Assembly (NCBI GenBank): GCA_022791475.1
Contig: JAAVZD010000030.1
Location: forward strand, 1 to 12,260
DNA from: Clostridia bacterium
GTDB lineage: Bacteria; Bacillota_A; Clostridia; TANB77; CAG-508
Direction of reading: 5' to 3'
DNA length: 12,260 nucleotides
Shown: positions 6,533-12,260 of the stretch, in pieces
Layout: every line of letters begins with the position of its first letter
Position numbering within the stretch: position 1 is the stretch's first letter
Notes under the pieces: model-generated
Seen by the model: the letters and a program-made list of their open reading frames with translations, nothing else
Told to the model about the DNA's origin: nothing
Databases searched by the model: none
Program-made: the position numbers and the translations under genes

Positions 6533-6580
6533 TTGCAAATATTTTGTTTTATTGTTATGATTATGGTGTAAATGTATAAT
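6533..6580 (+). promoter_or_regulatory. Candidate promoters for the ftsEX cluster (two overlapping)
   Basis: Option one is TTGCAA (6533-6538), 17 bases, TATGAT (6556-6561). Option two is TTGTTA (6552-6557), 17 bases, and a perfect TATAAT (6575-6580). They overlap, so only one may be real. Option two would start near 6587, about 25 bases ahead of the ftsE ATG. The ribosome binding site AAAGGAG is at 6599-6605. Confidence 0.55.
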
Positions 6581-6611
6581 TATAAATTATTATGTAAAAA
6601 AGGAGCAAATT

Positions 6612-7298
6612 ATGATAGAATTTAAGAATGTAAGCAAGACATATGATACAGGAACAGAGGCAGTTCATAATGCTAATTTTAAAATAGAAAAAGGTGAATT
6701 TGCATTTTTAGTTGGTTCTTCTGGTTCAGGAAAATCAACATTAATAAAGATGATATTAAAAGAAGAGGATCCTTCATCAGGAAATATTATTATAAATGGA
6801 AAAGATACTACATATTTAAAACCAAAAAGAGTACCATACTTACGTAGAAGTATGGGGGTAGTATTCCAAGATTTCAGACTTTTACCAGATAAAACAGTAT
6901 ATGAAAATGTAGCATTTGCAATGTACATAGTAAAAGCTACACCAAGACATATAAGAAGACAAGTTCCAATGGTTTTAGCATTAGTTGGTTTAAGTGGAAA
7001 GGCAAAGATGTATCCAAATGAACTATCTGGTGGAGAACAACAAAGGGTAGCTTTAGCAAGAGCGTTAGTAAATAACCCATCAATGCTTATAGCAGACGAG
7101 CCAACAGGAAACTTAGACCCAGAAACAGCATGGGATATCATGACACTTTTAAATGATATCAATATGAGAGGAACAACAGTTGTAATAGCAACACACGCAA
7201 AAGATATAGTAGATAGAATGAAAAAGAGAGTTATAGAAATAAGTGATGGAAACATCATAAGAGATGATAAAAAAGGTGGTTATGATAGTGAGATATAA
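6612..7298 (+). CDS. ftsE: Cell division ATP-binding protein FtsE
   Basis: FtsE is the cytoplasmic ATPase of the FtsEX complex, which uses ATP to switch on peptidoglycan hydrolases outside the cell. At 228 residues it has normal length. All ABC motifs are intact: Walker A GSSGSGKST (35-43), Q-loop VVFQDFRLLPDKTVYENV (83-100, typical of FtsE), signature LSGGEQQR (138-145), Walker B LIADEPTGNLD (159-169) and H-loop His195 in ATHAKD. The start has AAAGGAG (6599-6605) six bases upstream, and MIEFKNVSKTY is the family's usual opening. The stop overlaps the start of ftsX by 17 bases, so the two proteins are translationally coupled. It is the first gene of the wall-remodelling operon. Confidence 0.97.
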   Translation: MIEFKNVSKTYDTGTEAVHNANFKIEKGEFAFLVGSSGSGKSTLIKMILKEEDPSSGNIIINGKDTTYLKPKRVPYLRRSMGVVFQDFRLLPDKTVYENVAFAMYIVKATPRHIRRQVPMVLALVGLSGKAKMYPNELSGGEQQRVALARALVNNPSMLIADEPTGNLDPETAWDIMTLLNDINMRGTTVVIATHAKDIVDRMKKRVIEISDGNIIRDDKKGGYDSEI

Positions 7299-8190
7299 TG
7301 TAATAGGATATTTATTAAGTGAAGGCTTTCACAATGCAATGAAAAATAAAAAATCTACTGGTGCATCACTAATGATAATGTGTGCAACAATGCTTATATT
7401 TGGTTTATTCTTCTTAATTGGAGAAAATGTTAACCATATGATGAACGAATTAGAATCAAATCAAGGAATGCAAGTATTTATGACAAAAAAGGTTTCAGAT
7501 GAGCAAATTCAGGAACTAGAAGAAAAAATTAAAGATTTGCCAGATGTTGCAAAAGTAGAATTTATATCGAAAGAACAAGGAATGAATACATTTAAAGAAA
7601 GATTTGGAGAAAATGCAAGAATTCTTGACTCATTTACAGGAGATGATAACCCAATAACAGATTCCTTTGTAGTAACATTAACAAAACTTGAAAAATCTGA
7701 AGAAGTAAAAGCACAAATTGAAGGTTTTGAAAATGTAAAAAATATAGAGCTTAGAGATAAAACAATTGAAGCATTAATAAAAGTAACAAATGGTGTAAGA
7801 ATTGTTTCAGCAGTAATACTAGTACTACTAATAGTTATATCAGTATTCATTATAGCAAATACAATAAAACTTACAGTACATGCAAGAAGAAAAGAAATTT
7901 CAATAATGAAATATGTAGGTGCAACAAATGGTTTCATAAGGTGGCCATTTATAGTAGAAGGTATAATAATAGGAGTAGTCGCAGCACTTATTTCAGTATT
8001 ATTACTAGGAATAGCATATAATTCATTAATGGGACAAATTACATCATCAGATGTATTCTCAAACATGGGATTAAGTTTACTAACATTCTCAGAAATATTT
8101 GGACTAATAATTACAGTATATTTAATTTTAGGAACAGGAATAGGAGCATTAGGAAGTATAATATCAATGAGAAAATACTTAGAAGTTTAA
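7282..8190 (+). CDS. ftsX: Cell division permease-like protein FtsX
   Basis: FtsX is the membrane half of FtsEX; its outside domain binds a coiled-coil hydrolase or activator. The protein has four membrane segments (about 27-47, 172-194, 222-248 and 270-295), an extracytoplasmic domain between the first two (about 50-165), and the family motif in the cytoplasmic loop: LTVHARRKEISIMKYVGATN (197-216). There are three possible starts. ATG 7264 has no ribosome binding site. ATG 7282 lies two bases after AGGTGG (7274-7279). GTG 7288 lies eight bases after it, the best spacing, and would give a protein starting at the third residue here. I use 7282, and 7288 is equally possible. It overlaps the ftsE end and is followed after the stop by a structured 107-base gap. 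Confidence 0.95.
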   Translation: MIVRYNVIGYLLSEGFHNAMKNKKSTGASLMIMCATMLIFGLFFLIGENVNHMMNELESNQGMQVFMTKKVSDEQIQELEEKIKDLPDVAKVEFISKEQGMNTFKERFGENARILDSFTGDDNPITDSFVVTLTKLEKSEEVKAQIEGFENVKNIELRDKTIEALIKVTNGVRIVSAVILVLLIVISVFIIANTIKLTVHARRKEISIMKYVGATNGFIRWPFIVEGIIIGVVAALISVLLLGIAYNSLMGQITSSDVFSNMGLSLLTFSEIFGLIITVYLILGTGIGALGSIISMRKYLEV

Positions 8191-8203
8191 CAATAGAGAA
8201 ATC

Positions 8204-8264
8204 CTGCGTGGGACATATCTTATCACGGAACACATGACCAAAGGAAAAGATATGCCCCCGTCAG
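8204..8264 (+). ncRNA. Long structured hairpin between ftsX and the first M23 gene
   Basis: The arms 8210-8221 and 8247-8258 pair at 11 of 12 positions (one A-C mismatch, 8213/8255). Beyond a symmetrical 3x3 internal loop (CGT at 8207-8209 facing CGT at 8259-8261), CTG (8204-8206) pairs with CAG (8262-8264). The 25-base apical loop (8222-8246) is unpaired or weakly paired. No T-run follows, so it is not an intrinsic terminator. It is followed by AGGAG (8286-8290) seven bases ahead of the next ATG. It does not match any riboswitch consensus I can recall (cyclic-di-AMP, cyclic-di-GMP and others were considered). It could be a processing or stability element, an unknown regulatory leader, or a small mobile palindrome. 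Confidence 0.5.
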
Positions 8265-8297
8265 AAACCTAAACAAGATAGAGATAGGAGTAAAAAT

Positions 8298-9485
8298 ATG
8301 AAAAATAAAGTAATATCCATAATATTAATTATAGTAATGTTACAAGCTTATGCATATAGTGTAATAGCAGCAACAACATCAGAACTAAATAATCAAAAAT
8401 CAGAGATACAAAATAAAATAGATGATATTAAAGATGAACAAGCAGAAGTAAAACAAGAATTAGATGCTGAAATGAAAGCAATTTCTCAGTTAGATGCTGA
8501 AATAGATGAAGCACAAGGTGAAATAGATAAATTAAATTCACAAATAAATGAAGTACAAGCATCTATTACAGAAAAAGAAAACTTAATTAAAGAAAAACAA
8601 AAAGAATATGATAGTAATGAAGAACTACTAAAACAAAGAATAGTAATAATGTATGAAATAGGAGAAACAACATTTTTAGATATTCTATTTAATTCTAAAA
8701 GTATAGTAGATTTCATTTCAAATTATTATACAGTATCTCAAATAGTAAAATATGATTCAGAGTTATTACAAACGATAGAAGATGATAAAAACATAATAGA
8801 AAATGCAAAAAAAGAATTAGAAGAACAAAAAACACAAATAGAAACATTAAAAAATGATAAAGTGTCAAAACAAAATGCAATAAAGGCGAAGAAAGCTTCA
8901 AGGCAAGTAAAAGCAAATGCATTAAATGCTGAGCAAAAAGCATTACAATCTAAAATAGATGATTATAATGCACAAATAAAAAAGGTTGACCAACAAATAG
9001 CATCAATAATGGCAGAAGCAAATGATAAAATAAATAACTCAGGCTTAAAGTTTGACGGAAGCTTCGTTTGGCCATGTAATAATAAAATAGTAACTTCAAC
9101 AGTAAAAATAAGATGGGGAAGATGGCACAAAGGTATAGATATTGGAGCAAGATATGAAAATGTATATGCATCAGCTTCTGGGTATGCATATACAAGGGAA
9201 AACCCAGGTGGATATGGACACTATATTATGATTTTCCACGGAAGTGGATATGTAACACTATATGGACATTTAAATTCATATAAAATAACAAGTGGACAAT
9301 ATGTATCACAAGGTCAAGTTATAGCACAATCTGGAAACACAGGAGCAAGCCAAGGAGCACATTTACACTTTGAAGTAAGAAAAGCATCATCAATATCAGA
9401 TTACTTTAGTAGCAATTTCTTAAACCCACTAGACTATTTGCCAGGTGGATATACATTAGCAGCAGGAGCAGCTACGCCATCATAA
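8298..9485 (+). CDS. Secreted EnvC/PcsB-like coiled-coil protein with LytM (M23) peptidase domain, copy A
   Basis: This is a likely FtsEX partner acting on peptidoglycan outside the membrane. A signal peptide covers about 1-25 (cleavage near VIAA-TT). Two long coiled coils (about 28-115 and 155-245) flank the conserved RIVIMYEIGETTFLDILF stretch (114-131), the region shared by coiled-coil proteins of this class. The C-terminal M23 domain spans about 255-385: HKGID gives His277 and Asp281, YGHL His324, HLHFEV His355 and His357. All metal-binding and catalytic positions are present, unlike E. coli EnvC, whose LytM site is degenerate, so direct endopeptidase activity is possible. The start has AGGAG seven bases upstream. 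It lies 107 bases after ftsX and 47 before its paralogue. The loop before His277 is shorter than in copy B (no RxHP segment), hinting at different specificity. Confidence 0.93.
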   Translation: MKNKVISIILIIVMLQAYAYSVIAATTSELNNQKSEIQNKIDDIKDEQAEVKQELDAEMKAISQLDAEIDEAQGEIDKLNSQINEVQASITEKENLIKEKQKEYDSNEELLKQRIVIMYEIGETTFLDILFNSKSIVDFISNYYTVSQIVKYDSELLQTIEDDKNIIENAKKELEEQKTQIETLKNDKVSKQNAIKAKKASRQVKANALNAEQKALQSKIDDYNAQIKKVDQQIASIMAEANDKINNSGLKFDGSFVWPCNNKIVTSTVKIRWGRWHKGIDIGARYENVYASASGYAYTRENPGGYGHYIMIFHGSGYVTLYGHLNSYKITSGQYVSQGQVIAQSGNTGASQGAHLHFEVRKASSISDYFSSNFLNPLDYLPGGYTLAAGAATPS

Positions 9486-9532
9486 AAATATGATAAATCA
9501 GATATGAATATAAGTAAAGGAGGAATAAGAGA

Positions 9533-10684
9533 ATGAGAAAAAAGATAATTGTTGGTTTAATGATAATTGTTTTAATTACATGCTCTTATTCTTTTTTAGT
9601 TACAAAAGCAGCAACTTTAGGAGAACAACGTGATGAAATACAAGGAAAAAAAGATGAAGCAGAAGAAAAATTAGAATATGTACAAGAAGAATTATCAGCA
9701 ACTATAATAAAAATACAAGAATTAGATGATAAAATAAAAGAATCAGAAAAAGATATAGAAAGTTTAGAAAATGAGCTTTCACTTCTACAAGTGCAAATAG
9801 ATGAAGTAACAGAAAAATTAAATAAAACACAATTAAGCTATGAACAAAATGAAGAGTTATTAAAGAAGAGAATAGTAATAATGTATGAAATAGGAGAAAC
9901 AACATACTTAGATATATTACTAAAATCAAGCAATATAATAGAATTTATATCTAATTACTATTTTATACAAGAAATAATAAGAAGTGATACAGAATTATTA
10001 AATCAAATAGAACTAGAAAAAAATGAAATAGAAAAAGCTAAAAAAGAATTAGATGAGCAAAAGGCAGATTTAAAAGTTAAAAAAGCGAAAAAAGAACAAT
10101 TAGCAATAATTAATCAAAATAATAAGATTTTAAAAGAGCAAGCGTTAACAAATTTATCACAAGAAGAAGCACAGTTACAATCAAAGATACAAGAATATAA
10201 AGAAGAAGAAGCTAGAATAGAAGCATTAATACAAATTGCAACAGGTGAATATGAATACTCAGGAGAGCTAACTGGAGGAGTAATGGCGTGGCCAATTGCT
10301 AAAAGTGGAACATATATAACATCAGACTATGGAATAAGAGAACACCCAATTCAAGGAGTTATAAAAAAACATACTGGAATAGATATAGGAAATGCAGGTT
10401 TTGGAGCACCAATAATAGCTGCTGCAGATGGAGTAGTTACAATGGCAGGATACTATGGTGGGTATGGAAACTGTGTAATAATAAATCATGGTGGTGGAAT
10501 ATCAACATTATATGGGCATGGACAAACAATACTTACAGAAGTAGGAAAACAAGTAAAAAAAGGAGACCTAATAATGGAAGTAGGCTCAACAGGAAATTCA
10601 ACAGGACCACATTTACACTTCGAAGTAAGAATAAATGGTTCATGTGTAGATCCAAAGCCATATTTAAAAGGAAATAGTGAATAA
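9533..10684 (+). CDS. Secreted EnvC/PcsB-like coiled-coil protein with LytM (M23) peptidase domain, copy B
   Basis: This is a tandem paralogue of the preceding gene with the same plan. The signal peptide is about 1-27 (cleavage near TKA-AT). Coiled coils at about 28-112 and 150-235 surround RIVIMYEIGETTYLDILL (113-130). The M23 domain is about 250-380, with ITSDYGIREHPIQG (262-275), HTGID giving His280 and Asp284, YGHG His329, and HLHFEV His360 and His362. The fold and metal site look fully intact and closer to textbook LytM than copy A. The ribosome binding site AAAGGAGG (9516-9523) is nine bases from the ATG. A DNA segment at 9869-9905 is identical to 8637-8673 in copy A. The 47-base gap means cotranscription with copy A is very likely. 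A BIME-like repeat follows the stop. Its role could be the FtsX-gated hydrolase, with copy A serving another site or growth stage. Confidence 0.93.
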   Translation: MRKKIIVGLMIIVLITCSYSFLVTKAATLGEQRDEIQGKKDEAEEKLEYVQEELSATIIKIQELDDKIKESEKDIESLENELSLLQVQIDEVTEKLNKTQLSYEQNEELLKKRIVIMYEIGETTYLDILLKSSNIIEFISNYYFIQEIIRSDTELLNQIELEKNEIEKAKKELDEQKADLKVKKAKKEQLAIINQNNKILKEQALTNLSQEEAQLQSKIQEYKEEEARIEALIQIATGEYEYSGELTGGVMAWPIAKSGTYITSDYGIREHPIQGVIKKHTGIDIGNAGFGAPIIAAADGVVTMAGYYGGYGNCVIINHGGGISTLYGHGQTILTEVGKQVKKGDLIMEVGSTGNSTGPHLHFEVRINGSCVDPKPYLKGNSE

Positions 10685-10713
10685 AAACAAAGTAAAGAAA
10701 TATAATTAAATTA

Positions 10714-10806
10714 AGGGTCGTCGAATCGGCGACCTATATATAATGACAAAATCTACTTATATATATTAAAACAAACAATTATAGAGGTCGCCGTCTTTGG
10801 CGACCC
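10714..10806 (+). repeat. Pair of inverted GC-rich palindromes (BIME-like element)
   Basis: The first palindrome pairs 10716-10723 with 10727-10734 (8 bp, one G-U) around AAT. The second pairs 10786-10792 with 10799-10805 (7 bp, perfect) around GTCTTT. The reverse complement of the first, GGTCGCCGATTCGACGACCC, is close to the second as read (GGTCGCCG-TCTTT-GGCGACCC), so the two are inverted copies of one unit. The 51 bases between them are AT-rich and carry a TATATATA stretch near each side. The lone copy at 3332-3356 has the same core. This is the layout of REP pairs (BIMEs). No T-run follows either stem, so they are not ordinary terminators. The rest of the 203-base gap (10685-10887) shows no gene and no clear promoter. 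Confidence 0.65.
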
Positions 10807-10887
10807 GCGCTTCGAAGAAATTGCTTAAGAAAAAAAGTGAATATTGAAGGTATTAAATAACCAAAGATTGAAGGGAGAAAAAAATTA

Positions 10888-12093
10888 ATGAATTCAGAAA
10901 AAAGGCAAAGCACATATAAAATTATAATGCTAATATTACTAACAGCAGTTATAACATTTATTATAACAAGCTCAGTATTATATAACACCATAGGAGATTC
11001 AAGTACAAAATACATATTATCAAATAAAACAAGTATAGGAGAGAAATTTGAATATTATAAAAGCTTTATAGAAAAGCATTATATAGGTGAAATTGATGAC
11101 CAAGAAATGCTTGAATCAGCAATAAAAGGATATTTCGAAGGTTTAGGAGACCCATATTCAGAATTTATAACAAAAGAAGAGATGCAAGACTATATGGCAG
11201 ACGCAACAGGCAAATATGTAGGAATAGGAATATATATAACATCAAATACAAAAACAAATCAATTACTAATTTTATCTCCTATGAAAGGCTCACCAGCAGA
11301 AGAAGCAGGTTTAAAAGCAGGGGATATAATACTTAAAATAGAAGGAAAAGAATATACAGGAGAACAACTAACAGAAGCAACAAATGTATTAAAAGCAGAA
11401 GAAGGAACAAAAGTAAAGCTAGAAATATTAAGAGAAGAAAAAACATTTGAAGTAGAAGTAGAAAGAAGATCAATAAAAGTAAGCCATATAGAATCAAGTA
11501 TAAAAGAAAATAATATTGGATATATACAAATATCAACTTTTGATGATGGATGTTATAAAGAGTTTTTAGAAAATTATAATAGTTTAAAAGAACAAAAAAT
11601 ACAATCATTAATAATAGACTTAAGGAATAATGGTGGAGGAATTGTTGAAGAAGCTATTAATATAGCAGATATGTTTACTACTAAAGATTCTACACTTTTA
11701 ATAACGATAGGAAAAGCAGGAACTGAAGAAGAAATAACAAAAGCTAAAAAAGCAAAAGAAATAGATATTCCAGTAGTAATACTAGTAAATGAAAATACAG
11801 CAAGTGCATCAGAAATACTAACAGCAGCAATAAAAGAGAATAACGAAAATACAGTACATGTTGTGGGAAAAACAACATATGGAAAAGGAGTAATACAAAG
11901 TATATTTACATTAACAGATGGAAGCGGAATAAAATTAACAACAAATGAATATTATACTCCAAAGCATAATGTAATAAACAAAGTAGGAATAAAGCCAGAC
12001 TATGAAGTAGATGTACCAGAAGGGGAAACTCAATATACAATAACAGAAGAAAATGATACACAATTAAAAAAGGCATTAGAATTATTAAAGTAA
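10888..12093 (+). CDS. S41-family C-terminal processing protease (CtpA/CtpB-like)
   Basis: CTP proteases trim or destroy exported proteins outside the membrane. The 401-residue protein has a membrane anchor (about 11-33), a helical N-terminal part (49-100), a PDZ domain (about 105-192) with SPMKGSPAEEAGLKAGDIIL (130-149), and the S41 protease core with DLRNNGGG (244-251). The catalytic set is Ser308 in TASASEI (304-310), Lys333 in TTYGKG (329-334) and Gln337. The Ser-to-Lys gap of 25 and Lys-to-Gln gap of 4 match Bacillus CtpB. The start is set by GAAGGGAG (10870-10877), about ten bases before the ATG. Genes of this kind often follow ftsEX in Firmicutes; substrates here may include the two M23 proteins upstream, which is inference. 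No clear terminator follows, only a weak AT-only hairpin near 12110-12121. Confidence 0.95.
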   Translation: MNSEKRQSTYKIIMLILLTAVITFIITSSVLYNTIGDSSTKYILSNKTSIGEKFEYYKSFIEKHYIGEIDDQEMLESAIKGYFEGLGDPYSEFITKEEMQDYMADATGKYVGIGIYITSNTKTNQLLILSPMKGSPAEEAGLKAGDIILKIEGKEYTGEQLTEATNVLKAEEGTKVKLEILREEKTFEVEVERRSIKVSHIESSIKENNIGYIQISTFDDGCYKEFLENYNSLKEQKIQSLIIDLRNNGGGIVEEAINIADMFTTKDSTLLITIGKAGTEEEITKAKKAKEIDIPVVILVNENTASASEILTAAIKENNENTVHVVGKTTYGKGVIQSIFTLTDGSGIKLTTNEYYTPKHNVINKVGIKPDYEVDVPEGETQYTITEENDTQLKKALELLK

Positions 12094-12174
12094 AAAATAA
12101 AAATATCAATCTTTTTATAAAAATATAGGTTTACAATAGATATGTCACACCTAATAAGAAAAATAAAATATTGA

Positions 12175-12240
12175 AGGAAGTACCAAAAAATGATAAAGTT
12201 AGTTTAACGACAAATTAACAAATATCAGGAGGTACTTCCT
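12175..12240 (+). promoter_or_regulatory. Inverted repeat over the ribosome binding site of the last gene
   Basis: AGGAAGTACC (12175-12184) and GGTACTTCCT (12231-12240) are a perfect 10-bp inverted repeat separated by 46 bases. The right arm ends exactly one base before the ATG at 12241 and includes the last two G of the AGGAGG ribosome binding site (12227-12232). If the stem forms in the mRNA it would hide the start region, so this may be a translational switch. Alternatively it may bind a protein on DNA. No recognised riboswitch family fits. A weak outer pair TAGGT/ACCTA (12126-12130, 12149-12153) lies upstream. No convincing promoter is visible in 12094-12174. Confidence 0.5.
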
Positions 12241-12260
12241 ATGGGAAATAGTATAACACA
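12241..12260 (+). CDS. Start of an unidentified gene, cut by the window edge
   Basis: An ATG at 12241 lies eight bases after a perfect AGGAGG (12227-12232) and opens M-G-N-S-I-T before the window ends. Six residues are too few to name a family. It follows the S41 protease gene on the same strand by 147 bases, behind the inverted repeat described separately. Confidence 0.6.

Noticed and set aside
6566..6598. A WalR-type box ahead of ftsE, based on TGTAAA and TGTATA
   Set aside because: The two half sites are directly adjacent instead of spaced by five bases as in the WalR consensus.
6665..7258. A 197-residue antisense ORF opposite ftsE
   Set aside because: It is fully contained opposite a conserved gene, has no ribosome binding site or promoter, and its composition mirrors FtsE codons.
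8201..8280. A known riboswitch (cyclic-di-AMP, cyclic-di-GMP or another wall-related class) before the first M23 gene
   Set aside because: The hairpin does not contain the conserved core sequences I know for these classes, so I list it only as an unclassified structure.
10716..10805. A CRISPR repeat pair
   Set aside because: The two units are inverted rather than direct, are palindromic throughout, and there is no array or cas gene.
1..12260. TGA reassigned to tryptophan, because no gene here ends in TGA
   Set aside because: Tryptophan codons I checked are TGG and I saw no in-frame TGA; absence of TGA stops among about a dozen genes is easily explained by AT bias.

Overview
The window is very AT-rich and purine-rich on the coding strand. 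Arginine is written almost only as AGA, ribosome binding sites are strong Gram-positive types (AAGGAGG), and every stop I could read is TAA or TAG. These traits and the gene content (rsmE, yicC, rpoZ, ftsEX with M23 and S41 peptidases) point to a low-GC Firmicute, most likely a clostridium and perhaps an uncultured gut lineage. That last step is inference. It looks like an ordinary chromosomal region. I saw no phage, plasmid, CRISPR, tRNA or rRNA content.

Layout. (1) Positions 1-60 hold no gene. (2) 61-698 is a single-gene minus-strand unit: a 130-residue orphan protein with its own promoter and terminator, divergent from rsmE. (3) 659-3297 is a plus-strand operon, rsmE - unknown membrane protein - yicC - rpoZ, built on the translation and RNA housekeeping theme. 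The DUF370 and gmk genes that often lie between yicC and rpoZ are absent. (4) After a 203-base gap holding a GC-rich palindromic repeat comes a nucleotide (cytidylate)-kinase-like gene, 3501-4062. It is complete except for one extra base near 3762, which splits it into two frames. (5) A bidirectional terminator separates it from a convergent minus-strand monofunctional GT51 peptidoglycan glycosyltransferase (4088-4780). (6) Divergent from that, with a textbook promoter and its own terminator, is a large membrane protein resembling GT-C glycosyltransferases (4923-6434). (7) 6533-12093 is a cell-division and wall-remodelling cluster: ftsE and ftsX overlap, then come two tandem secreted EnvC-like coiled-coil/LytM (M23) proteins and an S41 C-terminal processing protease. 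(8) The first six codons of another gene begin at 12241, behind a perfect 10-bp inverted repeat.

How the genes work together. FtsE (ATPase) and FtsX (membrane subunit) form the FtsEX complex, which in characterised bacteria gates coiled-coil wall hydrolases from across the membrane. The two EnvC-like proteins share the coiled-coil region expected to meet FtsX, and both keep the metal-binding residues of active M23 peptidases, so here they may cut peptidoglycan themselves. The S41 protease could process or remove them. The GT51 enzyme polymerises glycan strands, so wall synthesis and wall cutting are encoded close together.

The parts that most deserve a second look are non-coding or recoding signals. 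They are the CTT-CGG-A junction in the kinase, the paired GC-rich palindromes near 10760 with a lone relative near 3344, the long hairpin between ftsX and the first M23 gene, and the hairpin over the ribosome binding site of the last gene. I found no clearly new multi-gene system.
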